A DNA stretch of 64,000 nucleotides from Pelotomaculum schinkii. GTDB lineage: Bacteria; Bacillota; Desulfotomaculia; Desulfotomaculales; Pelotomaculaceae. The DNA is taken from NCBI RefSeq assembly GCF_004369205.1, contig NZ_QFGA01000001.1, positions 310,001 through 374,000 on the forward strand, written 5' to 3'. Numbering within the stretch: the stretch's first letter is position 1; every line of letters begins with the position of its first letter. Below, piece after piece: positions 31,601 through 40,113 of the stretch. The position numbers were made by a program, and so were the translations under genes. The notes beneath the pieces are model-generated. The model ran no database searches and had not been told where the DNA came from. It was given only the letters and a program-made list of their open reading frames with translations.

Positions 31601-34600
31601 ACTTACGAGCGCATAGGGGAAGGTTTTAAAAAATACAACGCATATGTTGAAACAAGTTTGCCAGATATACGTTTTGTGAATGTAACCAACTCGGACACCT
31701 ATAATGAACTTCATAACAACCTTGGCTCAGGATGGTCACTTGGCTTTCCCTCAGTGGAAATTGATATGGATAACAAATACTTACACCTTTCAAACGGTGA
31801 TGCTTATAAGATCAACATTACTTCAGCAACTGGGGATTCAAACCTTGAAAAATACCCGCTTAACGATATTATCTTCGATAATGATAGTGGCAGTTATTCA
31901 AATGGAGTTTCAACCTCCAGTTACGTGCTCACTCGCAAGGACGGAATTAAAGAATACTTTTCCAGTGATGGTCGGCTTCTTGGTATTAAAGACAGGTTTA
32001 ATAACGTCATAAAATTTGAACACACCAGTATTAATGGAGAGATGGTAATAAACAAAATTACCGATACGGTAGGCCGTATTGTAAATATTTCCTATCAAGA
32101 TATTTCAAGTACCAGCAAAAAAGTTGTTATTACCGCTCCTGACAGCTCTACCATACAATTTATACTTGAATCCATACCCGCTTGTCATGGAGAATATAAA
32201 CTTGTTAAAAAAATAGACCGGTTAGGCAGGGAAACAACATTTAATTATAATATTAACTCGGCTAATTTTACCTTCTATAAGTACAGTGGTGAGAAGGTGA
32301 ATAAATATGCCAACATAACCGAAATTCATTATCCAACCGGTGCCTACAGCAAGTATACCTATGAAAAAGCCAGAGGCGTTCTGGGAAACCATGGCTCACT
32401 GGAGTATTACAGAATAAAGACCAGGGAAGACATTGAAAACGGCAAATCCTATAATAATCAAACTTACAGTTATATAAACAACTTTACCGGATATCCAACC
32501 TGTACGGACTCTAATTCCCTGCCTACGAATTTTACGTACCGAGTAGACGTAACAGATGCGTATTTAACAAAAACCAGCCATACATTTAACAGTAAACACC
32601 TGGAAATTAGAGCGGAGTCCAAGGCGAATGGCACAATGCTAAAAACTAGCATCGACGTAACATATGATGCCAATAAGCTGCCGGTAAAAGGTGTAAGTAG
32701 AGTATATAATACAAATGGGCAATATATGGAGAAAGTCGAAAATTACTCCTATGACACGAATAAATACGGAGATCTTTTAGGATTCTGGGATGTCCAGAAT
32801 AGCCGGAATGCAGATAACTCACCTGCCAACGATGAACACAAAACTACCTATACTTATGATCCAAGCTACCACCTTGTAACGTCAAAAACATACAAAAAAG
32901 ATGCTGCCACTACCATACAGGAGGTAATGACCCCATATTCCAACAAAAAATCCATTGAGTGGCATAAAATATATGTAAATGGTTTGTTGAAAAAGCAAAC
33001 CCGCTATATCTATGATGTTTATGGTAATGTTATTGAAGAGCAGAAATATCTCGATAACTGGACAGACTATGTCTCGGATAAATCAAGTTATGATGATAAC
33101 AACCCTGCACGCCACGGTCAGTTCAACGGGTTGTACCTTACCAGGAAATGGGTTGAAGGAGTCAAGAACGCAGACGGTAACCTTGTTGATGCCAAGCTAG
33201 GAAACTCTGCCGGGGTAATAGATGAAATAAGCAAATATGATTTAATGGGCAATTTGCTCGAAAAACATGATGGCGTGGGTAATGCGACTTCTTATCAATA
33301 TGATATTGTAGGCAGGTTGCTTAAGGAGACAAATTGTGATGGAACCTTTAAATCGCTGAGTTACAATGATGCCGAAAATAGTGTTGTATTTACCAATGAA
33401 AAAGGTGACAGCCTAAAACGTGACTATGACGGTTTTGGTAACCTCATCTATGAGCAGGACACCTCAAGCGGTGAAATGCTCAAGCAGTTCGAATACGATC
33501 AGAAATTTAAGCTGGCAAAAGAAACAGGTCCTAATAACAAAAATACAACCAGCTATAGCTATAACGATGAAGGCAAGCTGCTAAGAAAGGAAGTAAAAGA
33601 CAATAGCGGGGCCTTATTGGCTGCCGAATCATATATCTATGAAAATGCTTTTGCAGCCGCTAAGTATAACAAAATAACCAAAAATGTCCAGGGTGATACC
33701 AATTCACCTTCCCAAATAACCACTACTTATGAAAATAAGTACGGCTTTACTGAAAAACAGGGCAAAATGCACGATGGAAAAGAGTATCTGGATACCTTTA
33801 AATACGATTACTTAGGCCATAAAATCGAAGAAAAATCAGCTAGAGCATATGCTGAAAGCTGGACGGAACCTTATACCAAAAAATATCAGTACGACTATGC
33901 GGGCAATGTTGTACAAGAATACAATATAAAAGGAGATTATATAACAACCGCATATGACTCCCTGGGCAGGAAGATAAAGGTAACCGATATTAAAGGCAAT
34001 AAATCTTCCACCCCATATTCTACTACTTATGTATATGACAACCTTGGCAGGCTAATTAAAGAAAACATACCGTTTGAGGATGTAAACGGGACAAAATACT
34101 ATACTATTAAGAAGCATTACTATGACCGGAACAAAAATATAACAAGAGAAAGCGCCACCATAAATAAACCTGGGGGAACTGAAGCTTACAGCAGAATAGA
34201 TTACCAATACAACAACCTGAACAGGCTTGTTATGGTAACAACCTTTAATGGGGCAACGCCTGTCAACTACACGCAGTTTTACTACGACGCAGCAGGTAAT
34301 AAAATCAGAATGTACACAGGACTTGCCAGTCCGCTGACCATTAGCGGTCTCGACACCGTAACCGCCAATGGTGATTCAGATTATTCAATAACCAAGTACA
34401 GCTATGACAGGTTTGGCAATCTCACTGACATGACCGACCCGGCAGGCCAGCATGAGACCTATCGCTATGATTTGAGCGGCAATATGATTGGCCAGACAGA
34501 TAGAAACGAAAATATAATAACAATTAGCTATGATGGGTTGAATAGAGTATTAAATAAATCAGTTACCACGCCAGACGGCCTGGGCAATAAAAGCTACAGT

Positions 34601-36772
34601 AACACCTACACACTGACCGGCAGCTTATTGACAACCACTGGCGATAAGGTCAATACCACCTACGCCTATGATGATTTAGGCCGGACAAAGACCGAAACTC
34701 GGACTGACGGTGTAACAAAAACATACACCTATGATGCTGGCAACAACAGAACATCAGTAATAATAAAAAAAGGCGGCAACCAGATTCAAAATACCGGCTA
34801 TACCTATGACAAAATTAACAGACTGTATCAGGTAAAAGACAATGGACAAGTTAGGGCTACCTACGCTTATGATGACAATGGTAACAGGCAGACCCTGACC
34901 TATAATAACGGAAATATTACTGAATACCATTATAACCTGGCAAATAAGATAAAAACCCTGACAAATAAAAACGGCGCGTCAATACTGTCCCAGTATACCT
35001 ATAATTACTATCTGGACGGGAATCAAGCAGATAAAACGGAAACTGTAACGAATCAATCCACAGAATATCTCTATGACGGCCTTGGTAGACTGCAAACAGA
35101 AACAGAAAAAGAAAACGGAAATGTCACCTCCGCCGTAAACTATACCTATGATGACTATAACAGCAGGGCGTCCATGACAAAGGACGGTGTTACAACCAGT
35201 TATAATTATGACAGCAATAACAGACTGGTAACTGAAATCAAAGTCACAGGCGATGTAACGGAGACAACCAGGTACGGTTATGACAATAACGGCAACCAGC
35301 TTTACAAGACGTCTGAAACCGTCAAGCCGGCTACAGCAGGAGAGGCCGAGAGTATCAGTGTATCGGTATCAGGCGTAAGCGGTGACGGTAGTGTAAGTTT
35401 TAATGAGTATGATGGATTTAACCAGTTAGTAAAAGTGACTTCCGGAGATATGACTTCCACTTATGAATACAACGGGGCTGGGTTGAGGAACAGCAAGGCG
35501 GTAAACGGTACAGTAACCACCCATATTTGGGATGGCAACCAGATAGCTCTTGAACTTAATGGCGCCGGTGCTGTAACCAATAAATATTTGTTAGGTATAA
35601 ACCTGATTTCCGTCCAGGATGGCACAGGAACAACAAGTTACTATCTGTATAACGCCCACGGTGATGTGGTACAATTAACCAATAGCAGCGGCGCTGTCAC
35701 CAAGACCTATACCTACGACGCCTTCGGTAACGAAAAGAACCCTGACCCGAATGATCCAAATGCATTCAGGTACTGTGGCGAATACTTTGATAAAGAAACA
35801 GGGACATATTATCTCAGGGGAAGGTACTATAACCCGGCAATAGGCAGGTTCATAAGCGCAGACAGTTATCTGGGCAAGGACAATGATCCATTAAGCTTGA
35901 ATTTGTATACTTACTGCGCCAACGATCCTGTAAATTACAATGACCCAAGCGGCCATTTTGTTTTCAATGCCTTAGCTGCAGGCATTGGAGCTGCTATAGG
36001 AGGAATTTTTAATACAGCATTCTCAGTAATAGGTGACTTGTGGACAGGAGATTTGCAATGGAATAACTGGAATAGCTGGCAATCACACGGAAGAGAATAC
36101 GGGGGAGCATTTATTACCGGTGCGATTGGAGGAGCTGCTGCAGGACTCACTGGTGGATTGTCGTTATTAGCAGGAGTTGGTATCAACGCTGGAGCATGGG
36201 GAATAGGAAGTATTGCAGGAGGATATGTAGCTACAGGCGCATTCAGTTGGGGACAAGCTGGTTGGTCTGCTTTAGGCGGAGGCATTGGATATGGTATAGG
36301 AAGATATGCTGGAGATTATCTTGGCAGTGCTTTAAGCAGGGGTTATTCAAGTATTACGAGTAATTCGCTTTCTGATACATTTAATGCAGGTTGGATATAT
36401 AAGCCGAGCTATAATATAAATTTGCAACAGTTTGCAAATAACGAAATTAGAAATTTTCCTAATATTAATGGCTTTAACACGTTTAATAATTTTAAGAAAG
36501 CTTTTGGTCCTGCAGGAGACAACTTAGTATGGCATCATATAGTAGAACAATCACAAATAACTAAATCAGGCTTTAGCCCTACACGGATTCATAATATTGA
36601 AAATATTATAGCTGTAGATAGAGCAACTCACGCGAAGATAAGCGGATATTACAATTCAATTGATTCATTTACAAATGGTATGAGAATAAGAAACTGGTTG
36701 GCTGGTCAAAGTTTTGAAGAACAATACAAATTTGGTTTGGATGTTTTAAGAAGATATGGCATATGTCCATAA
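28637..36772 (+). CDS. Subtilase-Rhs fusion polymorphic toxin with a WHH-type HNH nuclease tip
   Basis: A 2711-residue secreted protein. The start ATG has GGGAGG 5 bases upstream and a signal peptide at residues 1-40. A propeptide-like segment precedes an S8 protease with Asp267 (AVLDTGID), His324 (FHGTHISG) and Ser475 (GGTSMAAG). A dockerin-like loop (GDIDNKNNAVNPDEV) lies near 536-550, then a helical region to about 770. The rest is an Rhs shell with dozens of YD repeats. It ends with the conserved core YLRGRYYNPAIGRFISAD and the DPSGH motif near residue 2436, the usual boundary of the variable toxin. A Gly/Ala-rich, possibly membrane-active segment follows. The tip shows WHHIVEQ at 2632 and HNIENIIAV, typical of HNH/EndoVII nucleases. 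An immunity gene follows directly. Confidence 0.9.
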   Translation: MKLKNKRKWIKEGIKKSIVTLLALIILFSSIPYQVAYTQDIEETFPDSNKEILVNFPSESGKEQLTEAQIPNNSKETLLNYESENKKELSTGNMSSNANKDVLVNINENINKVTEENDNSTKYIGETIKNREKASFKSNEILVKYKNENTKEALKNNAKKNLNLNKLTTKKQFVKLQIDLLEIDKDSSIDSVIAELQKDPDIEYAQPNYTVSVLDSVYLDSNQDLLSLYEIGQVVEGQECIPGTAIDVLSAWKLTKGSPGMLVAVLDTGIDINHQELVNNIFANQAEIPGDGIDNDYNGYIDDVKGWDFANHDNSIYDTADEFHGTHISGIIAATENGSGVCGVAPGVKILPIKFINGSIGYTSDAIEAIEYAESMGARIINCSWGGSENNTALKDAIAQSNMVFVCAAGNDDSANPVYPAAFDLPNVISVGAVNQSGQKASFSNYGAYVDLAAPGVSIISTTPQDNYGYMGGTSMAAGFVSGAAALLLSYQTDLDAGQAVNRLKTCASPNETIKQFTSTGGIVNASAALTSTNVIGDIDNKNNAVNPDEVHSIIASYSSINQVTATQKEKILDFYHITEQQIIEAEQTGYSLTDSINIAKAATEYQFTINEVIIVLQKYGNILDAEAELSNFKHFSERYVVPVTKYGELKSYFLAGYTSNEIRSAYVASLVSNLSIANLLKIQNEDPLQTIINSLNMGLSQVQIDILNELFAEYDVNKRNLLIYMQQDNISAEQIKSLFEQLEQDILTQYINATGQTVNPYGTGENDQINYDKYFNAPYVSNIKDSENIELNTGALKLQNTELSLKGRNGLDLNITSQYDSSKANLYNVGYSTSVSFSYQVYVQEVRYIRYTDWSTSSETTSRPFCVGNFGSYSEASLCAYGYKFTLPESTGYIYDFITSSRYFNKTTSYQITYTGYYNGYFWSEYQSSYYSPPNSQFIYEDGYFGSIPLSYTQKTYDTGKMYSWDGKSYTQTVTYNANYRGELRKTTYERIGEGFKKYNAYVETSLPDIRFVNVTNSDTYNELHNNLGSGWSLGFPSVEIDMDNKYLHLSNGDAYKINITSATGDSNLEKYPLNDIIFDNDSGSYSNGVSTSSYVLTRKDGIKEYFSSDGRLLGIKDRFNNVIKFEHTSINGEMVINKITDTVGRIVNISYQDISSTSKKVVITAPDSSTIQFILESIPACHGEYKLVKKIDRLGRETTFNYNINSANFTFYKYSGEKVNKYANITEIHYPTGAYSKYTYEKARGVLGNHGSLEYYRIKTREDIENGKSYNNQTYSYINNFTGYPTCTDSNSLPTNFTYRVDVTDAYLTKTSHTFNSKHLEIRAESKANGTMLKTSIDVTYDANKLPVKGVSRVYNTNGQYMEKVENYSYDTNKYGDLLGFWDVQNSRNADNSPANDEHKTTYTYDPSYHLVTSKTYKKDAATTIQEVMTPYSNKKSIEWHKIYVNGLLKKQTRYIYDVYGNVIEEQKYLDNWTDYVSDKSSYDDNNPARHGQFNGLYLTRKWVEGVKNADGNLVDAKLGNSAGVIDEISKYDLMGNLLEKHDGVGNATSYQYDIVGRLLKETNCDGTFKSLSYNDAENSVVFTNEKGDSLKRDYDGFGNLIYEQDTSSGEMLKQFEYDQKFKLAKETGPNNKNTTSYSYNDEGKLLRKEVKDNSGALLAAESYIYENAFAAAKYNKITKNVQGDTNSPSQITTTYENKYGFTEKQGKMHDGKEYLDTFKYDYLGHKIEEKSARAYAESWTEPYTKKYQYDYAGNVVQEYNIKGDYITTAYDSLGRKIKVTDIKGNKSSTPYSTTYVYDNLGRLIKENIPFEDVNGTKYYTIKKHYYDRNKNITRESATINKPGGTEAYSRIDYQYNNLNRLVMVTTFNGATPVNYTQFYYDAAGNKIRMYTGLASPLTISGLDTVTANGDSDYSITKYSYDRFGNLTDMTDPAGQHETYRYDLSGNMIGQTDRNENIITISYDGLNRVLNKSVTTPDGLGNKSYSNTYTLTGSLLTTTGDKVNTTYAYDDLGRTKTETRTDGVTKTYTYDAGNNRTSVIIKKGGNQIQNTGYTYDKINRLYQVKDNGQVRATYAYDDNGNRQTLTYNNGNITEYHYNLANKIKTLTNKNGASILSQYTYNYYLDGNQADKTETVTNQSTEYLYDGLGRLQTETEKENGNVTSAVNYTYDDYNSRASMTKDGVTTSYNYDSNNRLVTEIKVTGDVTETTRYGYDNNGNQLYKTSETVKPATAGEAESISVSVSGVSGDGSVSFNEYDGFNQLVKVTSGDMTSTYEYNGAGLRNSKAVNGTVTTHIWDGNQIALELNGAGAVTNKYLLGINLISVQDGTGTTSYYLYNAHGDVVQLTNSSGAVTKTYTYDAFGNEKNPDPNDPNAFRYCGEYFDKETGTYYLRGRYYNPAIGRFISADSYLGKDNDPLSLNLYTYCANDPVNYNDPSGHFVFNALAAGIGAAIGGIFNTAFSVIGDLWTGDLQWNNWNSWQSHGREYGGAFITGAIGGAAAGLTGGLSLLAGVGINAGAWGIGSIAGGYVATGAFSWGQAGWSALGGGIGYGIGRYAGDYLGSALSRGYSSITSNSLSDTFNAGWIYKPSYNINLQQFANNEIRNFPNINGFNTFNNFKKAFGPAGDNLVWHHIVEQSQITKSGFSPTRIHNIENIIAVDRATHAKISGYYNSIDSFTNGMRIRNWLAGQSFEEQYKFGLDVLRRYGICP

Positions 36773-36803
36773 TATTACAATCTCTTTTGGGGTGATATAT
36801 AAA

Positions 36804-37163
36804 GTGAAAATTAATTACGAAGATGTTAGGCAAAAATACATTAATGCAGCCATTCTACATCGGAAATCTTCTTATAATGGAGACTACAAAACCGCTAACA
36901 AACAGTATAAAGTTTTGAAAAAGATTTATGATCAGATTGAAAAAAATGTTATAGAAAAGAAATTGCTTTTAGATTTACTTGAATATAATGATATTTCTGT
37001 AAAAAGTTGGGCAGCCGCTCATATGCTCGGAATTAAATACGAAATATCAAAGGCTGAAAAAGAATTGATAAACATTGCTACTATACATGACGCAGAAATG
37101 ATAGGATTCAGTGCTAAGATGACTTTAAACGTATGGGCGCAACAAGGTTTTTTGAAATTTTAG
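36804..37163 (+). CDS. DUF2019-like immunity protein for the Rhs nuclease
   Basis: A small (119 aa) cytoplasmic helical protein. The LLLDLLEYNDISVKSWAAAH segment and GFSAKMTLNVW at the end resemble the DUF2019 family, a HEAT-like fold found as immunity to Rhs/contact toxins. GTG 36804 is chosen because GGGGTGA lies 8 bases upstream; an in-frame ATG at 36756 overlaps the toxin gene and has no ribosome site. It starts 31 bp after the toxin stop. I infer that it binds and blocks the WHH nuclease of the preceding gene. Confidence 0.78.
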   Translation: MKINYEDVRQKYINAAILHRKSSYNGDYKTANKQYKVLKKIYDQIEKNVIEKKLLLDLLEYNDISVKSWAAAHMLGIKYEISKAEKELINIATIHDAEMIGFSAKMTLNVWAQQGFLKF

Positions 37164-37244
37164 TTTACACTCTATACGTGTTGTTTAGCGATTATGTGAT
37201 TTATAATACTTTAACTGAATATTTTACTTATTATAAATTACACT

Positions 37245-38216
37245 AATGCATTCAGGTACTACGGCGAATACTTTGACAAAGAAACCGGGACGTACTACCT
37301 CAGGGCAAGATATTACAACCCGGCCACAGGCAGGTTCATAAGCGCAGACAGTTATCCGGGCGAGGACAACGACCCGTTAAGCTTGAATCTGTATACCTAC
37401 TGTGCTAACAATCCCGTAAATTACCATGACCCAAGCGGCCACTTTTTCCAAGCAATCACTGCTGCCATAGGAGCTGCAATTGGTGGAATTGTAAACACCG
37501 CTATATCTATAGGACGAGACTTGTGGACGGGAAATTTGCAATGGAATAATTGGAATAGTTGGCAATCGCATGGAAGAGAATACGGTGGAGCATTTGTAAC
37601 TGGTGCAATTGGGGGAGCTGCTGCTGGATTCACTGGTGGACTGTCACTAGCAGCAGGAGTTGGTATAAATGCTGGAGCATGGGGATTAGGAAGTATTGCA
37701 GGACAATATGTAGCTACGGGCTCATTCAGTTGGGGACAAGCTGCTTGGTCAGGAATAGGCGGAGGCATTGGATATGGTATAGGAAGATATGTTGGAAATT
37801 TGTTTATGGGTACTGGGATTACGGGAGTCAGTGAGGTTAAACAAGGGTTAAGAATTAATAACCTACCTTTAGCAAAACCTGGTGAAGACTTGTATGTTGG
37901 TACATATAGTAAATCAATATATTGGAATAAGAAAACTGGCTTAAATTTGACACATACGCCACATCATATTGTACAAGATGCAGTAAGTGGAACATCCCAC
38001 GGACGAGGAATGACAATTAATATCAGACAGGATATTCACAAGTTAACCGAAACATTTGGTTCAAGTAGAAATCTTCCAAATCCACGTCAGCACCTTGCTG
38101 CGGATATAAAAGAAATGAGGAATTTATTAAAGGAATTTGGATACGATAGAAGCATAATTAATGCTCAGCTTTGGGAACTATTAAAGCAGAATAAATCATT
38201 AGGAGAAGTCTATTAA
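37245..38216 (+). pseudogene. Orphan Rhs C-terminal cassette with a second HNH-like toxin tip
   Basis: The open frame from 37245 repeats the end of the Rhs core of the upstream toxin gene (YFDKETGTYYL, then GRFISADSYPGEDNDPLSLN and DPSGH). It keeps high similarity to 35759-36312 for about 550 bp with one codon lost. It then diverges into a new tip with THTPHHIVQDAV, NIRQDIHKLTETFG, LAADIKEMRNLLKEFGY and IINAQLWELL, which looks like an HNH-like nuclease of the HHxxxDA type. There is no signal peptide, start or ribosome site before 37245; the first ATG is at 37383. This is a classic silent rhs cassette that can replace the expressed tip by recombination. Its immunity gene follows after 19 bp. 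Confidence 0.85.
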
Positions 38217-38235
38217 GGGAGGATTCATAAAATAA

Positions 38236-38763
38236 ATGGACAAAAAAGATGCAATTGACTTTTTAAAAAAACATCAGCCAATGCCTGATGATAAAAATTT
38301 AAGCAAGGATGTTATAACAAAATATAATGAGATAAGAGAATACTTTTTAACAAACCCTGATGAAGATTGTATTCCACTATTTCTAAACTCTTTTGGAGAA
38401 AGAGACGGATTTGGGGTATATCAATTAATAGAAGGATTAATTGCAAAGTTTAAAAAGAATCATGTAATGCCCCATTTGCTAAAAGCACTTGAGAGTCACT
38501 ATAGAAGCATTCGATATTGGAATGCTTCTATAGCATCCTCATTTCCCAGTGAAGAGTTGTTTGAGCCTCTGAAAAAAATGCTTTTTGAAAATGATGTAGA
38601 TATTCGGTATGCGTCCATTACAGCAATTGCACAGTTGGCATTATCCGGGATTAAGTGTAATGAAGTTATTGATGTTTTAGAGGATGCTTTGTCAAGAGAA
38701 ACAGGAGATGATATATCAGAATTTATTCAAGAAGTAATTGATGATATAAAATCAAGTAATTAA
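38236..38763 (+). CDS. HEAT-repeat-like immunity protein for the orphan Rhs toxin
   Basis: A 175-residue helical protein with HEAT-like repeats (HVMPHLLKALESHYRSIRYW, FEPLKKMLFENDVDIRYAS). It is cytoplasmic, with no signal peptide. AAGGGAGG lies 13 bases before the ATG, a little far. Position after an orphan toxin tip and the fold argue for immunity; no exact family was recognised. Its AT-rich codon use matches the rest of the island. Confidence 0.75.
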   Translation: MDKKDAIDFLKKHQPMPDDKNLSKDVITKYNEIREYFLTNPDEDCIPLFLNSFGERDGFGVYQLIEGLIAKFKKNHVMPHLLKALESHYRSIRYWNASIASSFPSEELFEPLKKMLFENDVDIRYASITAIAQLALSGIKCNEVIDVLEDALSRETGDDISEFIQEVIDDIKSSN

Positions 38764-38832
38764 TTCTACCACTTACCGAAGCGACCTATGCCTCTTATTG
38801 CACTGGACTTATCCTAAAAAATTATCATCAGT

Positions 38833-38913
38833 ATTCTAATACTTTCTCAGCCCTCCTAAATATAGTCCTTCCTTCAACCATAACCAGAAACGGGTCGAGG
38901 TTGGTATCCAGAA
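38833..38913 (-). repeat. Duplicate of the nagA 3' end
   Basis: About 80 bp here match 40117-40196, the last codons of nagA on the minus strand, with only three or four mismatches. The translated part reads as the nagA C-terminus (NLDPFLVMVEGRTIF). It lies 1.28 kb from the true gene end and marks one side of a duplicated or rearranged stretch. A GGGGACGGG + TTGACAA repeat follows at 38919-38939, related to the one at 9866-9886. Confidence 0.88.
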
Positions 38914-38969
38914 TGTCGAGGGGACGGGGTTATTGACAATATTTGATGGGAAAATATATTTTCATCTAA

Positions 38970-39110
38970 GGGGTGGTAGGGTCAGGCTTGAAATATATCC
39001 ATAACCTACGACTCGAAAGGGTTAAGGAATAAAAGGTTAAACCCTCTGGAACCACTAAGTATCATTATGATAACGGGGGCGATGTTCAGGTTATTTTCTC
39101 ATTTTTGTGG
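38970..39110 (+). pseudogene. Decayed Rhs/YD-repeat fragment
   Basis: Short frames give TYDSKG (39007-39024) and, in another frame, TKYHYDNGGDVQV (about 39054-39092), both typical YD-repeat cores. Stops and frame changes break them up. The remaining sequence to 39440 holds no gene that I can support. Confidence 0.55.
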
Positions 39111-39444
39111 TCTTATGACCTTGTGCATAATCTTCCAGTTCGGCACTTGATATTTAACTATTAGCAATCTGGGCAGGTAAGCCTCAACAAGTTGCTCGCA
39201 TTATCAGGTAACCGCTATGTCTAAACAGATCGGGTTATCTGGAAGTAATAAATCATTCGCATAAGTGATTGTTAACTGAAGCAGATACTCTTGAGATGGA
39301 GAATCCTCGTGTTAGTTTTGCTTGTATATGATCATATGGAGCTAAGTACACCCTGCAAAAAGTTTAGTTAGTCCTATCTTCGCGCAGAATAAATAGTTCT
39401 TGGGCTTCTGCCAGATTCTAAATTGCCGGATGGTGAAGTTTAAT

Positions 39445-39900
39445 ATGACAAAGCATTTAAAAATATTAATGTTATTAGTTTTTCTTTCTTTAGTTGTTTT
39501 AAGCGGATGTGAGAACTCTGCAACTTCATTAGATGCAGATAAAATAAAGATAAAAGAAGCGCTGGAGAATGAATTTAACTTGATCCAGATGATGCCTAAT
39601 GTAATTAAAGGTAAAAAAAATTTTCTTAATAATAGTATTTCAATGGTGCTCAGTGAACGCTATACAACTAAAAACAGCTATGAAGAAATAATCAATTATT
39701 ATGATGAACAGCTAAAGGAGCACGGTTGGCAATTTTATAAGGAAGAAAAACTTACGGATTGGGGTAGGGACTATGGTGGAAAAAGTGTGAGATATAAAAA
39801 AGGTGATTTTGTTGCTATAGTGCAATATGCAGGTGAGAAGGCAGATTATGGTTGGACCTATGGTTTTGCTATAACTTGGGGACTGTATGAAGAAAAGTAG
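39445..39900 (+). CDS. Predicted lipoprotein of unknown function
   Basis: A 151-residue protein with a lipoprotein signal peptide: a short charged start (MTKHLK), a hydrophobic core, then the lipobox VLSGC with the Cys at about residue 22. The mature part is mixed alpha/beta, with YEEIINYYDEQLKEHGWQ, a pattern common in small Gram-positive lipoproteins. ATG 39445 is preferred to the upstream ATGs at 39400 and 39430, because it gives the proper signal peptide. It sits alone between repeats at the island edge. Confidence 0.75.
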   Translation: MTKHLKILMLLVFLSLVVLSGCENSATSLDADKIKIKEALENEFNLIQMMPNVIKGKKNFLNNSISMVLSERYTTKNSYEEIINYYDEQLKEHGWQFYKEEKLTDWGRDYGGKSVRYKKGDFVAIVQYAGEKADYGWTYGFAITWGLYEEK

Positions 39901-39909
39901 AGTAGAGGA

Positions 39910-40010
39910 AGTGATAGGAGCTGATAGGGGGGCTGTCGGGGCTGATAGCGGTCAGGCTGGAAAGCTGATAGGAAGCTGAGAAGCTGATAGGGTCAGGCTT
40001 GAAATATTAC
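39910..40010 (+). repeat. Imperfect AGCTGATAGG tandem repeats
   Basis: GCTGATAGG-like units recur at about 39918, 39941, 39967 and 39982 in a G-rich stretch. The block ends in GGGTCAGGCTTGAAATAT. That same 18-mer occurs at 38979, about 1.0 kb upstream, inside the other flank of the nagA duplication. Confidence 0.65.
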
Positions 40011-40113
40011 CTTATTGATAATAATTCGAAACTTCAACCCCATCCAAAACATGAATACAATTGGTTGAGTTTATACCCGGCGAATTCAGCTATAACAATT
40101 GGGATTTTAATAA

